DNA of 61,215 bases from Beroe ovata (Eukaryota; Ctenophora; Nuda; Beroida; Beroidae): contig CAMPET010000038.1 of assembly GCA_946803715.1 (NCBI GenBank), positions 282,360-343,574 of the forward strand. Reading direction: 5' to 3'. The first letter of the stretch is position 1, and every line of letters begins with the position of its first letter. Of the stretch, positions 23,501 to 39,245 are shown in pieces. Made by a program: the position numbers and the translations under genes. The notes under the pieces are model-generated. The model ran no database searches. It was given only the letters and a program-made list of their open reading frames with translations, and was not told the DNA's origin.

Positions 23501-26500
23501 TATTCAATGGATACCCTAACACTATCCATCGATTGGTTATCATCTAATTCAAAGATACCCATTATAGGTCGCTTGCTTCAACGAGAGCGCCTATTTTATC
23601 TATCATTTATCAAACAGGTTGCTAGCGTTGAAATTCAGTGGAAAGGTCACCTAGAAAAAGTATACTACCCGATTCCCAAAGATGGAAATGTCCGAAATAA
23701 GGTCCGAGAGGAACTCAAATGGAAGATTGATAGAAAATCAAAATTTGATAAACAAAAAGATTTCCTGGTGTGGAGTCAAGAGGTTTGTTCGCCCTCATAT
23801 TTTAACATATCCATTATTCAGTTGTCTGCATGACTATATATAATGACTATTGACTATGGTACTTGGTAGGTAGGTATATATCACGTCTGTAATCTCAGTT
23901 ATTACAATTCTAGATTGTAGAGGATGTTGAACATCAGAAATACTATTCTTCAATACCATTTTTAAACTGGATCATGAGGAAAGAGGTCATATGGGATTGG
24001 CTAGTCTTCATCATCGCTCTGATTATTCAGGTAAGAACCAGTCTCATCAGTGAATGACAGAATAGGTAAAAAGAATCATCTTTTCATAAAAAAAAGGTGT
24101 CATACCAGCTGACTGAAAGAAAATCTAGGTGTGGCTTCTGTTGGATTGGATAGACGTCACTGGAGCTATCAATCTTAAAGTAAAAGAGGTGATAGGGAAC
24201 TCAGCAAGAGCGATGCCTCATCTTCAAAAATGTGAAGATGAACATGGAAAAAACTACACTGGTGTTTGTCCATCTGATGGATTTTACTTAACCATTGTTT
24301 GCTTGGGTCAGTAGTTTTGCTCAAGACATGAAAATCCATCAAATTTAATTTAAGTATCAAATAGACACCTTTGATACGAATACTTGATGATACTTTATTA
24401 TGTGAAATTCAATTATTGACGAACATGATCAAAACCAATCCAACTGCAGTTCAGAAATACAAAATTTCAGGTGTGGTTCACCTTGTAGCGTGCTTGTTCC
24501 TGACCACAAGCTACTTTTTTGCTAACAACCACAGAATAAGCTTCAAGTTCAACCCAAATAAGAGGATGTTGATCAAATGGCATTCATTTTATCATTTTTA
24601 CCTGTTAGCAATCCTTGTTTGCAGTTGCTTAGGAATCTGGTAAGCTTTTATACGAGTCGAATGTGTCAATGTGTTGAAAAATAGCTTCCAAGTATCATAC
24701 AAATCACACAAAAACACTCACCTTGCCCAGGTCGCACGGAATTCTTTACTGTTTCCATTTGTTCCACATTGCCACCCTCTTTGACCTGTTGGGACGAGTT
24801 ATTAGAGGTGCAACAAAACATGCTGACCAACTTTTGGTGAGTGAAATCGGTTAAAGAAAAAACATTTGTAATCTTCTAGCCGTGACATATGACGTCAGCA
24901 TTCAGAGGGGGTTCCCACATGAAGACTGACGATAACAAGGGGATCGGGGAGGGGAATTGGCATTGAAGACCTTAGCAATTTTTGGTGAAATTTTCTCTGA
25001 AATTCCTTTCAATTCCAGTGAGAGGTTCTTCATCGAAACATGTTACTAGTTGGTATCTACTCGTTATCATAAATAAGACTTATAAACCATATTTTTCTAG
25101 ACATTTAACGAAATGTATTTCAGGTCTGTGTTCCGTTTGCGGTCATTATCGCATATGTTTACTCGATCATATACTTTGGTTTTCTCCGAGATATGTTCGA
25201 TAAGAACAAGATGGAATACTGTGATTCACTCGGGCAATGTTTGGTTACAGTCCTGAAGAATTCCCTACGACCGTCATCGGGTGGCCATAATTACAGGTAT
25301 CATAATGGACTATGACACCCTATGACAATAGGGTGTCATACAGTGTACACCTTTATCGTCTTTTCCAAGTCTGTTGATGCATCCCATACGAACCTATGGG
25401 ATGTATGTTGACGGAAGAGTTGCATAGTATAATCCGCTCTGTCCACAGCTGGACAAACAAGAAGGAATTCAGACATGTTGTGATGAGGTTGATCATTGAT
25501 TCATCATTTTGGATACTCTTCACAATCATTGGTCTCAATGTTGTCACTAGCTTGATACTGGATGGGTTTCGACAGCTCAAGGTATACCTTTAAGAACTAA
25601 AATCTAAATTATTCTTCTCCCTATTTCTGCAAAGCTCATGCCCAATCGTTCACTGGTTTCAGGCAGAAAGAGAGAGGGCCCTGAAAGACATGACTACCCT
25701 CTGCACGATATGTGGTCTATCAAAAGATGAATTAGTCAGCAAAGGGATTTCATGGTCAACACATGTTGACAGGGAGCACAACCTCTGGAATTACATAACC
25801 TTCTTCTACTATCTCCAGGAGCATAATGGGCGGTTCTCTGCAGTCGAAAATGAGGTTATCATCTCAGTTTGTGACATATAATTTGAGATAGCTCCATAGA
25901 CTGTCTTGCTTGCTTACTGGCAATCGTTGCATCGATTCTTAAATTCTACCCACTTTTCAAGGTATTGAAGAAATTCAAGAAGACAGACCCCTCATTCCTG
26001 CCATCTGGACGCTGCATATCCATGGACACAAAAGTATCATGAGGTTGATCAAAGAAATCGCTATCAACTACAAACGAATTGGTGAAGGGTGTCAATCAAA
26101 ATAGACGATAAACAGAAATCATATATAATATGCAAAAGTCTTGAAACACCAGTAAATAATAGCTCCTCAGAATGGTGACATTGGAACTGTATTATAGCTG
26201 CATGATGATGACAATGGAACTGTAGTCTGTATTGCTATAGTTGCATAGATTAATAAGTCATTGACCATTAATCGATGACCATTGATTTTTTCTTGGACAA
26301 TTTTACTTTTCATGCAAATGCAAAACATCGAGCATCCAGTTTATAAGTGAATTTCCAGCTGTCATTTCCATGTCCATAACTCATTAGTACATATTATGGT
26401 ATGTTCCGAGAATTTTCCTTCGACATTGACTCCATATTCTTTTTCTCTATAATGAGCATTGAGCATCGCCCCCATGAGTGGCTTGGGGGGGGGGTCCAAC

Positions 26501-26742
26501 TACCAGCGGCCATCGGCCAGCTGGCCAAAATNAATGGGCGGTTCTCTGCAGTCGAAAATGAGGTTTGTGACTTTCATATAGTTTGAGATAGCTCCATAGA
26601 CTGTCTTGCTTGCTTACAGGCAATTGTTGCACCGATTCTCAAATTCTACTCACTTTTCAAGGTATTGAAGAAATTCAAGAAGACAGACCCCTCATTCCTG
26701 CCATCAGGACGCTGCATATCCATGGACACAAAAGTATCATGA
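14547..26742 (+). CDS. Inositol 1,4,5-trisphosphate receptor-like calcium-release channel, divergent
   Basis: Thirty-four exons join into 2,420 aa, starting 14547-14743, 14876-16730 (one 1.86-kb exon), 16868-17071, 17183-17274, 17348-17446, 17526-17936, 18026-18184, 18261-18507 and so on to 25124-25296, 25449-25581, 25663-25854, 26620-26742. ITPR-family architecture: N-terminal suppressor/MIR region with GRVVRYDHVVQLLH and GDVVQFYNKNLNLFLTT, RIH-type helical regions, then six hydrophobic segments in the last ~450 residues: WLVFIIALIIQVWLLL, VVHLVACLFLTTSYFF, FYHFYLLAILVCSCLG, YCFHLFHIATLFDLLG, FAVIIAYVYSIIYFGFL, WILFTIIGLNVVTSLIL. The tail has the family Cys2/His2 motif (CTICG...HVDREHN). It should form an ER cation channel, but ligand and pore residues are changed (see findings). 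The boundary of the small exon 21264-21311 and the in-frame segment 19899-20003 (exon or intron) are uncertain. The last exon is represented twice. Confidence 0.85.
25826..26485 (+). repeat. Duplicated ITPR 3' block, copy A (probable alternative haplotype)
   Basis: From AATGGGCGGTTCTCTGCAG in the penultimate exon through the last exon and 3' UTR, this block is repeated at 26533-27138 with scattered substitutions and small indels. Copy A has CTGG where copy B has the CAGG splice acceptor of the last exon; its open frame would end at 26042. Sequence from ~26486 to the N at 26532 matches neither copy. Confidence 0.8.
26532..26532. other. Single-N assembly join
   Basis: The N lies immediately before the first base of the second copy of the ITPR 3' block. 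This is what is expected where two contigs whose ends overlap were placed side by side without merging. Confidence 0.8.
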
Positions 26743-27138
26743 GGTTGATCAAATCAATCGCTATCAACTACAAACGAATTGGTGAAGGGTGTCAATCAAA
26801 ATCGACGATAGACAGAAATCATATATAATATGTAAAAGCCTTGAAACACCAGTTTATATAATAGCTCCTCAGAATGGTGACATTGGAACTGTATTATATT
26901 TATTATTATAGCTGCATGATGATGACAATGGAACCATTGACTTTTCATGGACAATTTTACTTTTCATGCAAATGCAAGACATCGAGCATCCAGTTTACAA
27001 GATTGTTGTGAATTTCCAGCTGTCATTTCTATGTCCATAACTCAAAAGTACATATTACGGTATGTTCCGAGAATTTTCCTTCAACATTGATTCCATATCA
27101 TTTTCCTCTACAATGAGCATCGCCCCCATGAGTGGCTT
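26533..27138 (+). repeat. Duplicated ITPR 3' block, copy B
   Basis: Near-identical to 25826-26485, including the end of the penultimate exon, the intron, the last exon (26620-26742 with an intact TTACAG acceptor) and UTR. It then runs on into unique sequence. Confidence 0.8.
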
Positions 27139-29523
27139 CTACTACACCTATTATACACTACTCTATCCTATAGAATCGAGAATCGGTTATAACAAAGATG
27201 GACAATGAAATGCTATCCCATTATTCCCTTTTAATCCGTCATTGATCTTAATAGAATTCAAAATACCCCACAAGTCATAAGCTGATTATTCAAAGAAATG
27301 AATGTGCCATGATTCCAGACATTCCTTGCATTAACCATTCAAGACCATCATGAATCCTGTATTGAAGGACCGAGAGATCTTCAAAGCAATAATAACATGA
27401 TGTCTGAGTAAGACGGCTGCTACCAAATATGGCAATTTCCCTGGATGAAACATAGCAACGGGTTACCATGTTGATAGAGTTCGCATGAATATTGAAGCTG
27501 CTGTGTGTTCTACGCTTAGCCTAGTATACCTATTTACACCTACAGGGGCAGGTTAATTTGAATGAGATACATGGGTATGAAGTGGTATGACCGGTATATA
27601 GGTTTGTACTATTTCTTAGGACATTTGATCCCTTGTTTCTATAACATTCCGGTGTCATAGCTACATTTGAGTCGTTGCTAACGCAACAAGACTCGCCAGG
27701 TGGCATGAAAGAGAAATCCTAGATCTCAGCTAGCTGTTATAGTTCTCGTTTGCATTATAGTATGTGAAAAGGAGTTTCAATTTCGTTTCTTAAATGATTT
27801 TTAATTTGTATTTTATACGCTTTTTGGTACTCGTACCGGCCATTATTAAAGCATCAAATTTGATGACAAATCACGTCCAAATGTGCAGTACCTGCTTTCC
27901 CAACACCTACGAATTAATATCTATATGCCAAGATAGATAATAATTCGTCGGTATTAGAATACACATGTTATTAAACCAACGTGGGAGGGGGCTTAATAAA
28001 AGCTTTTGAATTTTAGGGACACGTCCTCACAAAATATGAACTGTCCAATGTCCATCATCGTAGTTTATTTAGTGCCCATAACAGGTTTGCAAATGCTTAA
28101 CTACTTTACGACAGTATACTATGCGGTAACACTGATGAATAAATGAATTGTACGTCACAGATTGATGCGTATAATTACACCCCAGTCATGGTCCCTGCGC
28201 AACGTTTTGTGGGTGCATCGAATCCTCTCATATAGTGGATTACTATTAATAAGAATTCTGATGAAAATGACTTTGAACCTCCCCTTTTCACTTTTTAATT
28301 TTTTGATTAGACTTCCATATTAGTATTCAATGAGAGTATAAATAGAATAAATGACAGTTTCGACACATCAGGTGTGCTATAACAGTCAAAGCAGTTCGTC
28401 CACGAACCTAAATCTCATAATATTTCTGGCATTTATGAACATGAATGCTTCCTATAAATATCGGGACCCCGATATATATATTGCCACTAATGTAATAGCG
28501 CGCAGCGTCCTCAACTAGCACTGAGGAGGTACTATAATAACCGGTACAATTATAAGTGCTTCACTAAAGCTGTCTCATCTCACATATCATGTGTCTATGC
28601 TTCGTTGTTGCTCCATAGATAATATTGCTTCATTTTAAAGTGTCTTCACAACCCCTCCCATGAAAGCAGCAGTTATCATTATCGAATGGAGGCGATCAAT
28701 CGTTCACTGATCTAATGTTTTGCATCACTAGGTGAATCATTCAGTTTCTTTCTCAGGCTGTAACTCAAGAGCGCAATTTCTAAGGACGATATGTTGCTCC
28801 AAATATTGGAGTCAAAACGATGAAGCACTGAATTATGGGAGCAGTAGGCATTTTATGAGCAATGTTTAATTACTTGACCCTTTTCATTGCATAGGTACTC
28901 ACTTTTCTCCACTACTAGGGAATTTAGAATCGTTCTGCATGCTGTATCATTAAATTGATGATCAAATCTATAAGGTCTCTTGTCTAGATAATGTCCTTTC
29001 GATTATGCTCTGAAACTTCCTTCAAAAAGACACAAACACACAGACACAATACTTGGGGGTTTTAGCGGGGTGTCGGAACTTGTAATCTGTATAGGCTTTG
29101 TTCTATATACACAGAGTGGTGCTTACGAAAAACCTCGCTCTCCCCCTTCTGACAAAGCAATAGTGTTGAACTATAATCTTGATGTGTAGTTATAGTACAA
29201 GCATATTCTCCGTATAGTTAACTAACATCATAGGTATATACCCTGGGTATAACAATGCAACACATGTATAATAATATTATTTTTATTGAATCTGCACACA
29301 GTATGATTGATATTTTATTGAGTGACAATATATCACAAACAAGCATGTGAAAAGATTGAAGTAAAGTATCTTATTCATGTTATTATTATTGTGCAATTCT
29401 GGCATGTGCCTACTTCTAGTTTCTTCGCTCTTTTCGGTCTGAAAAATCTCTCTCAGAGGAATAATTAAAGAATATGTTCTCCGTTAACCCTTACTGGTCT
29501 TACCTGGTCTTACTAAGTTGAAA
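27139..29523. other. Intergenic, no gene seen
   Basis: AT-rich, no ORF of interest, no tandem array. A shared CATTTTGATTATTGC-like composition is unremarkable; nothing I can annotate. Confidence 0.4.
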
Positions 29524-29651
29524 GGCAAGGGCGATTGAAAATCCAACTCTAATTACCGATTATAATCGATAAAATGTGGAAAATCGATGTTTTATCGACA
29601 TTTTATCGATTATAATCGGTAATAAGAGTTGGATTTTCAATCGCCCTTGCC
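29524..29651. mobile_element. 128-bp palindromic MITE with perfect 8-bp target-site duplication
   Basis: Starts GGCAAGGGCGATTGAAAATC and ends with its inverted copy; almost the entire length pairs with itself (inner arms CGATTATAATCGATAAAATGT). The flanking bases AGTTGAAA occur on both sides (29516-29523 and 29652-29659). An 8-bp duplication suggests mobilisation by a hAT-type transposase, an inference from the duplication length only. Confidence 0.85.
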
Positions 29652-30003
29652 AGTTGAAATACTAATAGGCTGTGCCTAGATCCCAGATTTTGCATACCAT
29701 GCTGTTGTCGGGCTACAGCAGGGGATGATAGCTTCACACCGGATATTTTCCTAGCAGTATTTGAGTGTTGACCGCACAATACAATTATTGTTATATATGG
29801 AAAGGTTGCACTCATTATGGTAAGGTTGCTTGTATACAAAGACCACGCCATTCCCTTTGGTTGCTTCAGTTAAGGTAGATTTTTGCTAAGTGGATGGTAC
29901 TGCCTTACATAACCTCACATTGTTCTGGTAATGATGGAAGGTCACTGCTAGGTATGCTGAACACAATAGGTACCGGAGTCATTTTAACATATGTTAATAT
30001 TGG

Positions 30004-30080
30004 TTGTCAGATTTTATCTGATCTCTGTTTCATTGATGAAGGCGCGCGCGCGAGAAACAGAGGTCAGATAAAATCTGACA
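30004..30080. mobile_element. Short hairpin element, TTGTCAGATTTTATCTG family
   Basis: Arms TTGTCAGATTTTATCTGATC and its reverse complement flank a CTCTGTTTC/GAGAAACAG pair and a short CATTGATGAAGGCGCGCG centre. It is a shorter relative of the element at 46172-46287. Flanks AATATTGG and AATATTTGG are a possible imperfect target-site duplication. Confidence 0.7.
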
Positions 30081-32320
30081 GAATATTTGGTAACACAAAA
30101 TAACGGTGTCACCATGCTGTGCACTATCGGGTGGGTATGTTTCTGCAATCTCCAGTGCTAATTGAAACTCGTATAGACTGCCTAGTGCCTAACCATAAAC
30201 TGCAGTGCTACCGACTTAATGCTTCTACCAGTGAATTATTCGGTGTTTAACTGGGTAACATATCATTCTATCCAACAACGAATGCAATCATGTTCAATCA
30301 CTGCAGCTTCCTACTATAAAAGCTGGTTCCTACTATAAAAGCTGGATCTATAGGATCGGAATGCATTGAATGAATTAATCAAATCGAAACGATATAGGTG
30401 TGTCAATTGTCATTTATTCCTAAAATAATTTCTTTAGTATTACAGACTGGGCCTGGGTTCATTTGCTTTCTTTGTCACAAAACTTATTACTCTGACCGGC
30501 TCTGACGTCTTTCAATTGAAAAATTCGCATATGTGTCTTGTCGAGCTTCATTAAAAATGGTCCATTATGAATTGTAATGAGCTACATATGCAGTTGATCA
30601 ATTTCAATAGCCTTACCATGCTCGAGAGCACTTCCCTGCAAAACTGCTACCATTGCAGATCATTTGAAAGCATAATATTGCTCAACATCACGCACTTCAA
30701 ATAATGAGCAAAATTACCCGCCTCTACAGCATTTTGCCATTGAATTCCGCCGCTGATTTCTCAATTTCTCCGCCGTTTACTACACGCCAAAATCTCCACA
30801 GTTCCCCATATTTTCCCCCAATATGTTGGGTTTGTCAATGTGACGAAGTTACACAAATAGCAGGATACTTATCACAGTAGGTACCCATATAACAGTGCAT
30901 AGGTATGATATTCGGTGGGTGGTTAAATTGGGCCACCTGGTGGAGAAAATCAGTGTTACATTTCCGCCACACAATCACACACACACAATCACACACACAC
31001 AGACACAGATACACTGACACAGATACACACAGATACAAATACACACACATACACACGCCCACTGACACACAAACATAGTTCGCCACATGTTTACTCACTT
31101 TAACATATGGAACTTCTGGACATATCGTAGCAGCTTACGACTCATATTTTTACGATATGGCACGATATTTTTGCATACTCTGACCCCGTATTCATTCGAC
31201 TACCTCGTAGCTAACATGAAAACATCAATTCTAACACAAAGCAGTGAGTGCACCGAAATATTGAATGCACCTGAACACACGAATATGTTCAACATTTATA
31301 TCACAGAAACTAGCTAATTCCACTGACCTGTATGAAGCTATCCGGATAAACTTTCCACGTTGCAATACTCAATAGTAAGGAGTGTCTCAGTATGTTCCAG
31401 TGACCAGTACGTTCAGTCTGAGCTACCTGCAACCTGCAATTCAGTTTGACCCTTCAATATGATAATGACTTCAATAAGATAATTACATTGAACTTCCCAA
31501 ATACTGTAACATAACTATCTATACTCATCTACCCATATCATATTCAATACAACCGCCTCCTCTAGCTCAGCTTCATGATGCACGCTTATTTCAAACCACT
31601 ATTTCGTTGGATACTTCTTCCACAATCATACTTTCTGAACACTGAAGGCACTGATCATAACTCGTAAAACTACAAGTTACACATTTTTCACAACAACCCA
31701 TTATTCTAATGAATTTCGCTCGAGCAACTATGGTTGAGAATGATCTTTTGTTTCACTGCAGCTACCTACCAACTCAACGTCTTCACCGCGAAACTTCATG
31801 AAGTATTGTGCAACATATTACATATTTTTCATGCACGAGTTGAAATTCCTCCTGTCACAATCTGACAAATTTAGTGAACCATTAAGCTACTTGACAACCG
31901 CATAAAACGCCAATACATCATGTCATGGAAATATATTGTGTGCGTACACTTCCAAGCACTTTCAATGCCCTAGTAGGTATTATATACTATAGGTGAGCAC
32001 AGTTCTGCTACCATGATCTTCAATGACTCCCATTTATGACTTGATTGGAGGGAGAAACAACAACCGCGTTGTCAAATCTTCGTATTCGACATTAAAGATT
32101 TGATGCTGAACCTCTAGGTATATTTGGAGTTCTACCAGTTTCGAGCTCTCGAATTTAATTGTCACAGCGTGGCAGTTGCTTCTTACCCATAATGTTATAA
32201 TTTGATTGCAGTTCGTTCTATTTGAACCCATTCATACCTCTCTGAAAAAAGCTGAGAAAACGTTACTTTATTCTTACTAGAAAGAGCCTGAAACAACTGA
32301 AGCTCTGAAAGGATTGTTCC
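30081..32320. other. Intergenic/upstream of the kinase gene, with a CA microsatellite
   Basis: An ACAC/ACAG dinucleotide array lies at about 30,968-31,075. The rest is AT-rich without a gene I can support; short ORFs here have no protein-like features. The last ~100 bp before 32321 probably carries the kinase 5' UTR. Confidence 0.45.
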
Positions 32321-35517
<3,197 letters not shown>

Positions 35518-37373
35518 CTTATAAGCTTATAGTCCAAGTGATGTTTCATGCAACGAACAGAAACTATGATAACCTAGTCTATGTAGCAACCAATTCAAGT
35601 GATGACAGTCTGAGGAGTTGCCAAGTTATCATCATGTACGCTTTACCCAATACCCATGTTATGAAGTTGATCCTTCAAAAGCAAGGGGGATACTGACAAA
35701 CTCTGACAATCTTGATCGAGATGATCATATGAATGGCAGTTTCAATGAAACGTTATTGAGGCCGTTAATTATAATAGCGGATCGTCGTGATGAAACTTCA
35801 AACTTGAGACTGAGAGGTTAGAAAATTTGGTACAAACTTTAAGACATCCTCTATTGACGGGCCACAACCAGTTTTTTAACTTTTCAAACCTCGCCTATCT
35901 ATGAATTCGTTTACTTTTAGCACTTGATACTTCAATAAACTCAATACTTTGATACTAATGTAACCTAGGGATGTTGAATTCAATTTTCAGTTGATTCAGC
36001 CAGTGGGTTGGCAAGGGGTAACTCTCAAATTGCGTTTTATGCTTTAATCACGATTTTATAGATGGGTATTATTATTAAGCTTGAATGATCATGCGATGAA
36101 GGGGTCAAATTGAAAATATCCTTTTTAATAATCATTTCACTTTGAAAATTAATATGTGCAGTCATTTCATCTGATACACAATTTCTACTGATTTATTGAG
36201 TTATTGACTCCCAACTAATTTTACTACAGAGAAGCCATTTGGTAGCGCAAGCCTTTCCAAATCTCAAAATTGCGCTGCTTCCTTCTATTTGCACTTTTGA
36301 AGACCGTAATCAAGCCATATAGAACATCAGCCACAGCTGCAGTTTCATACATCGCAGCAGTTCTCTGGTTGTGAGGGTATATAAACTGCAAATTATCAAG
36401 CAAATTCGCAAGACTTGATGTAATAGGTAACCATGCTTGCTATTTTATTGTAAAAGTGACCGTGCAAACCAGAATAAGTCGTTCGGCTTTTGAATGTCTG
36501 AATAATCTAATAGTAGATCGAATTGTTGGGCACATAAAGTGAGTCTACGATCCATCTTTAGGAATAAACTGAATTCCAAGCTGAAAGATTCCCCATCAAT
36601 AATTCCAAACTGATAACTACAACTAAAGTGTAATCAGTAACCATTGAAATTATCCATGATGAAATCCATGATAACCGCATACCTTTATGATGATTGATGA
36701 TGCTTACTATAGCGCAGTGACGTGATTCACTGATTCACATGACTACCGTAGTTACTAGGTGTGCTGACATGGCCACCCAGATGACCAGATGTGAAACTTA
36801 CTCCCTAACTGCTGCACGTGGTACATTGAACAACCAAATGCTCTGATGATGTTTCTACTTTCTAAACATATGATACACCTCATTATTTTAACACCTACAT
36901 ATTGCAAATCATACAAGAACAATTGAAACCAGATCAGTGCTATAAATTCATTGAACTAGCTGGACAATAGTTTGTATAGAAAGCAGTAGAGCAACTCAGG
37001 GCCATTGTCATCACTGTATGTAAGGCTCAGGCATAATATTATAGATATGGCCATAGCAGAGATCTTCTAATTGGTGCTCATCCAACTTGTGAGTCGCGTC
37101 ATGAGATGCAATAATCACACTAAACCGTGCGTTACCAACAAGTATCTCATAATTATATAGCCTCCTCAAGGCATTTAAAAACACACACATACACACACAT
37201 ATTTTTGCTTGTCACAGAGTCCGAACAATACGATATAATTTACAATTCTTTTTTTCGAGCTTGTGTTAAGCTACACAGAACACCGTACAGACCAGTGTTA
37301 CATTGTGTGTTACTGCAGTATCTTTTCTTGTTCAAACTCACGGTATTGCACTGCTGAGAGACGTTTAGAGGAG
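35518..37373. other. Intergenic, no gene seen
   Basis: 3' flank of the kinase gene and AT-rich sequence. I find no exon with splice sites or repeated structure here. Confidence 0.4.
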
Positions 37374-37477
37374 ATGAAAGTGAAAACAGCTAAGATGGAC
37401 GACGTGGTGAGATCACAGTCAGCTGAACCGAAAGTTTCTCCACTCCCAGACGCCGAAATGCCACCAGACAGACCAAG
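37374..37477 (+). CDS. Orphan candidate exon (unplaced)
   Basis: ATG followed by 34 codons of hydrophilic protein-like sequence (KTAKMDDVVRSQSAEPKVS, then PLPDAEMPPDRP) ending AG directly before GTGATG, a possible splice donor. Joining it to the TRIM gene downstream hits a stop at once with the acceptors I tried (around 39,991 and 40,049). It may be a 5' exon of a gene whose next exon I could not find, or chance. Confidence 0.25.
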
Positions 37478-38329
37478 GTGATGATTTCAGGAGAATTTTA
37501 TAGAAAAAACACTTCAAACACACCGCAGACTTCATAATGAAACATATCATTGATTATCATAGCATGCAAAACTAATTATGATCATAGTAAAAACAGCCAC
37601 TAGCAGTTGTCGTCATAGTTAGAAAAAGGTCAATTAATCATTTAAAAGGGACGTTTTAATAAAAGGAATGATTGGTGTTGTGATGATTTATACATGCTGA
37701 GAAGAGCAAGAAATATTATGAGCGATGAGGGGGATAAAAGCGATGAGGGGGATAAAAGTTAATGCATGCATTTCAATTCCCTTCGTTTCCTTACTTTTCT
37801 TATTATTCTGTATTGTGGTTTACCCAAGTAACTATGGGAAAGTGTCAGGAGCTAAAAATCTAGCGGATTTTCCATCTGACGAGTTCAATACTCGAATAGG
37901 AATAGTCAAATACGATCGTTACACCTATGTGAAATAACCTGTGTATATAGTTAGAGAAGATATATTTTGTGGGGACTAGAGCAGTCAGTTTTTTTCAATT
38001 ACTGTGGGAGGATCAATTTGAGAGCTTGTTGCGACCCGGTCCATCGCAACACCATCAGCTTACTAGTATTAGCTGATTACTTACTAGTAAGTTGAGCAGT
38101 TAAAATGTTTACAAGATCATGAAAGGCTCATCATATGTTGATATTCAATCGCCATGCACTAGTTTCAACACTAATGATTTTCGGAAGAAACTTTCCACGA
38201 AAAGTTGGCACTCATCCAATTTTTGTCATCAATAGCTTCCAAAACGTTAAAGATTTTCCAGCTGCATTCATTAATGCCATTTTGAGAAATATTTCCAAAA
38301 AGTTTCACCAGTTTTTTGAGATATCCCTG

Positions 38330-38800
38330 ACACCACTACACCAGTTTAATGTTCATGACGTATCACTGACAGTTGACACCAGTTTGTGACGTATCACTGA
38401 CACCAGCCCATGACGTATCATTAAAACCAGCCTGTGACGGTGACGTATCACTCCCCAAGTCACCTACCTATGTCACCTATGTCTTTGTCCGTTGATCCTC
38501 AAGAGAGCCGTCGGTTCTGACCACTCCACAAGGCAGATGCCTCTTCGTCTATTCGCCAACACAGGAGAGAAATCGAGTTAGTAGGGGTGTAGCCTCGAAC
38601 TGGTTGGGTATCTGGAACAGACATCAGGAACTCAGTCAATCGAGTTTTGAACATCTCCACATCTACGATCGTCCAAGTTGTATCACTGACACCATTCTGT
38701 TACGAATCACTCACACAAGTCTAAGTTGTACCTATCACTGACAACAGTCTAAGTTGTATCACTGACACCAGTCTAAATTGTTATATCACCCACAACAGTC
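38330..38800 (+). repeat. Degenerate ~20-24-bp minisatellite in two blocks
   Basis: Blocks at ~38,340-38,450 and ~38,680-38,820 repeat variants of GTATCACTGACACCAGTCT, with spacers such as AAGTTGT and GTGACG. The intervening ~200 bp is unrelated. Gene-free DNA. Confidence 0.7.
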
Positions 38801-39159
38801 TAAGTTATATTACTCTCACCATTCTGTAACACATAATCATTCCGCTTCCAAATAATCACAAAATACAGAAATGTATTTTTTCGGTACTTTCGCATTTTGC
38901 AGTAACCTCCCCCTTGATCATACAGGCTATAATTGTAAATTATAATGCGTACCTCAAAACATCCACAAAACTCTGCTAATTGCACTTCAATAAAGAATGT
39001 TAAACACCGACCTCCCACGCTTGTTATTATGAGCACCTGACCTCTGTGTTTAAAACACGGTAAAACTAAACAACGCTCTCGTCATATATAAATGAAATAT
39101 GTGCGTGACAGACAAGCTTCTCTTGCAGTTGACCCGCTCATTGCAGCTACCTAGTTGCA

Positions 39160-39245
39160 AAATTCATGAGAGGGGGAGGGGTATCACAGAGAGAGAAAGA
39201 GAGAGTGGGAGGGGGTGCTACAATTGTGGGAAGAGAGAGAGATGG
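39160..39245 (+). repeat. GA-rich low-complexity tract
   Basis: Purine-rich GAGA/GGGGGAG sequence in the region between the kinase and TRIM genes. No gene is supported around it (37,478-40,011). Confidence 0.6.

Noticed and set aside
26401-26632. ORFs spanning the N at 26532 on both strands
   Set aside because: They read through an assembly join and repeat exon pieces of the ITPR-like gene; not genes.
38340-38820. Possible CRISPR-like array
   Set aside because: Units vary in sequence and spacing with no unique regular spacers, and the genome is eukaryotic; a degenerate minisatellite.
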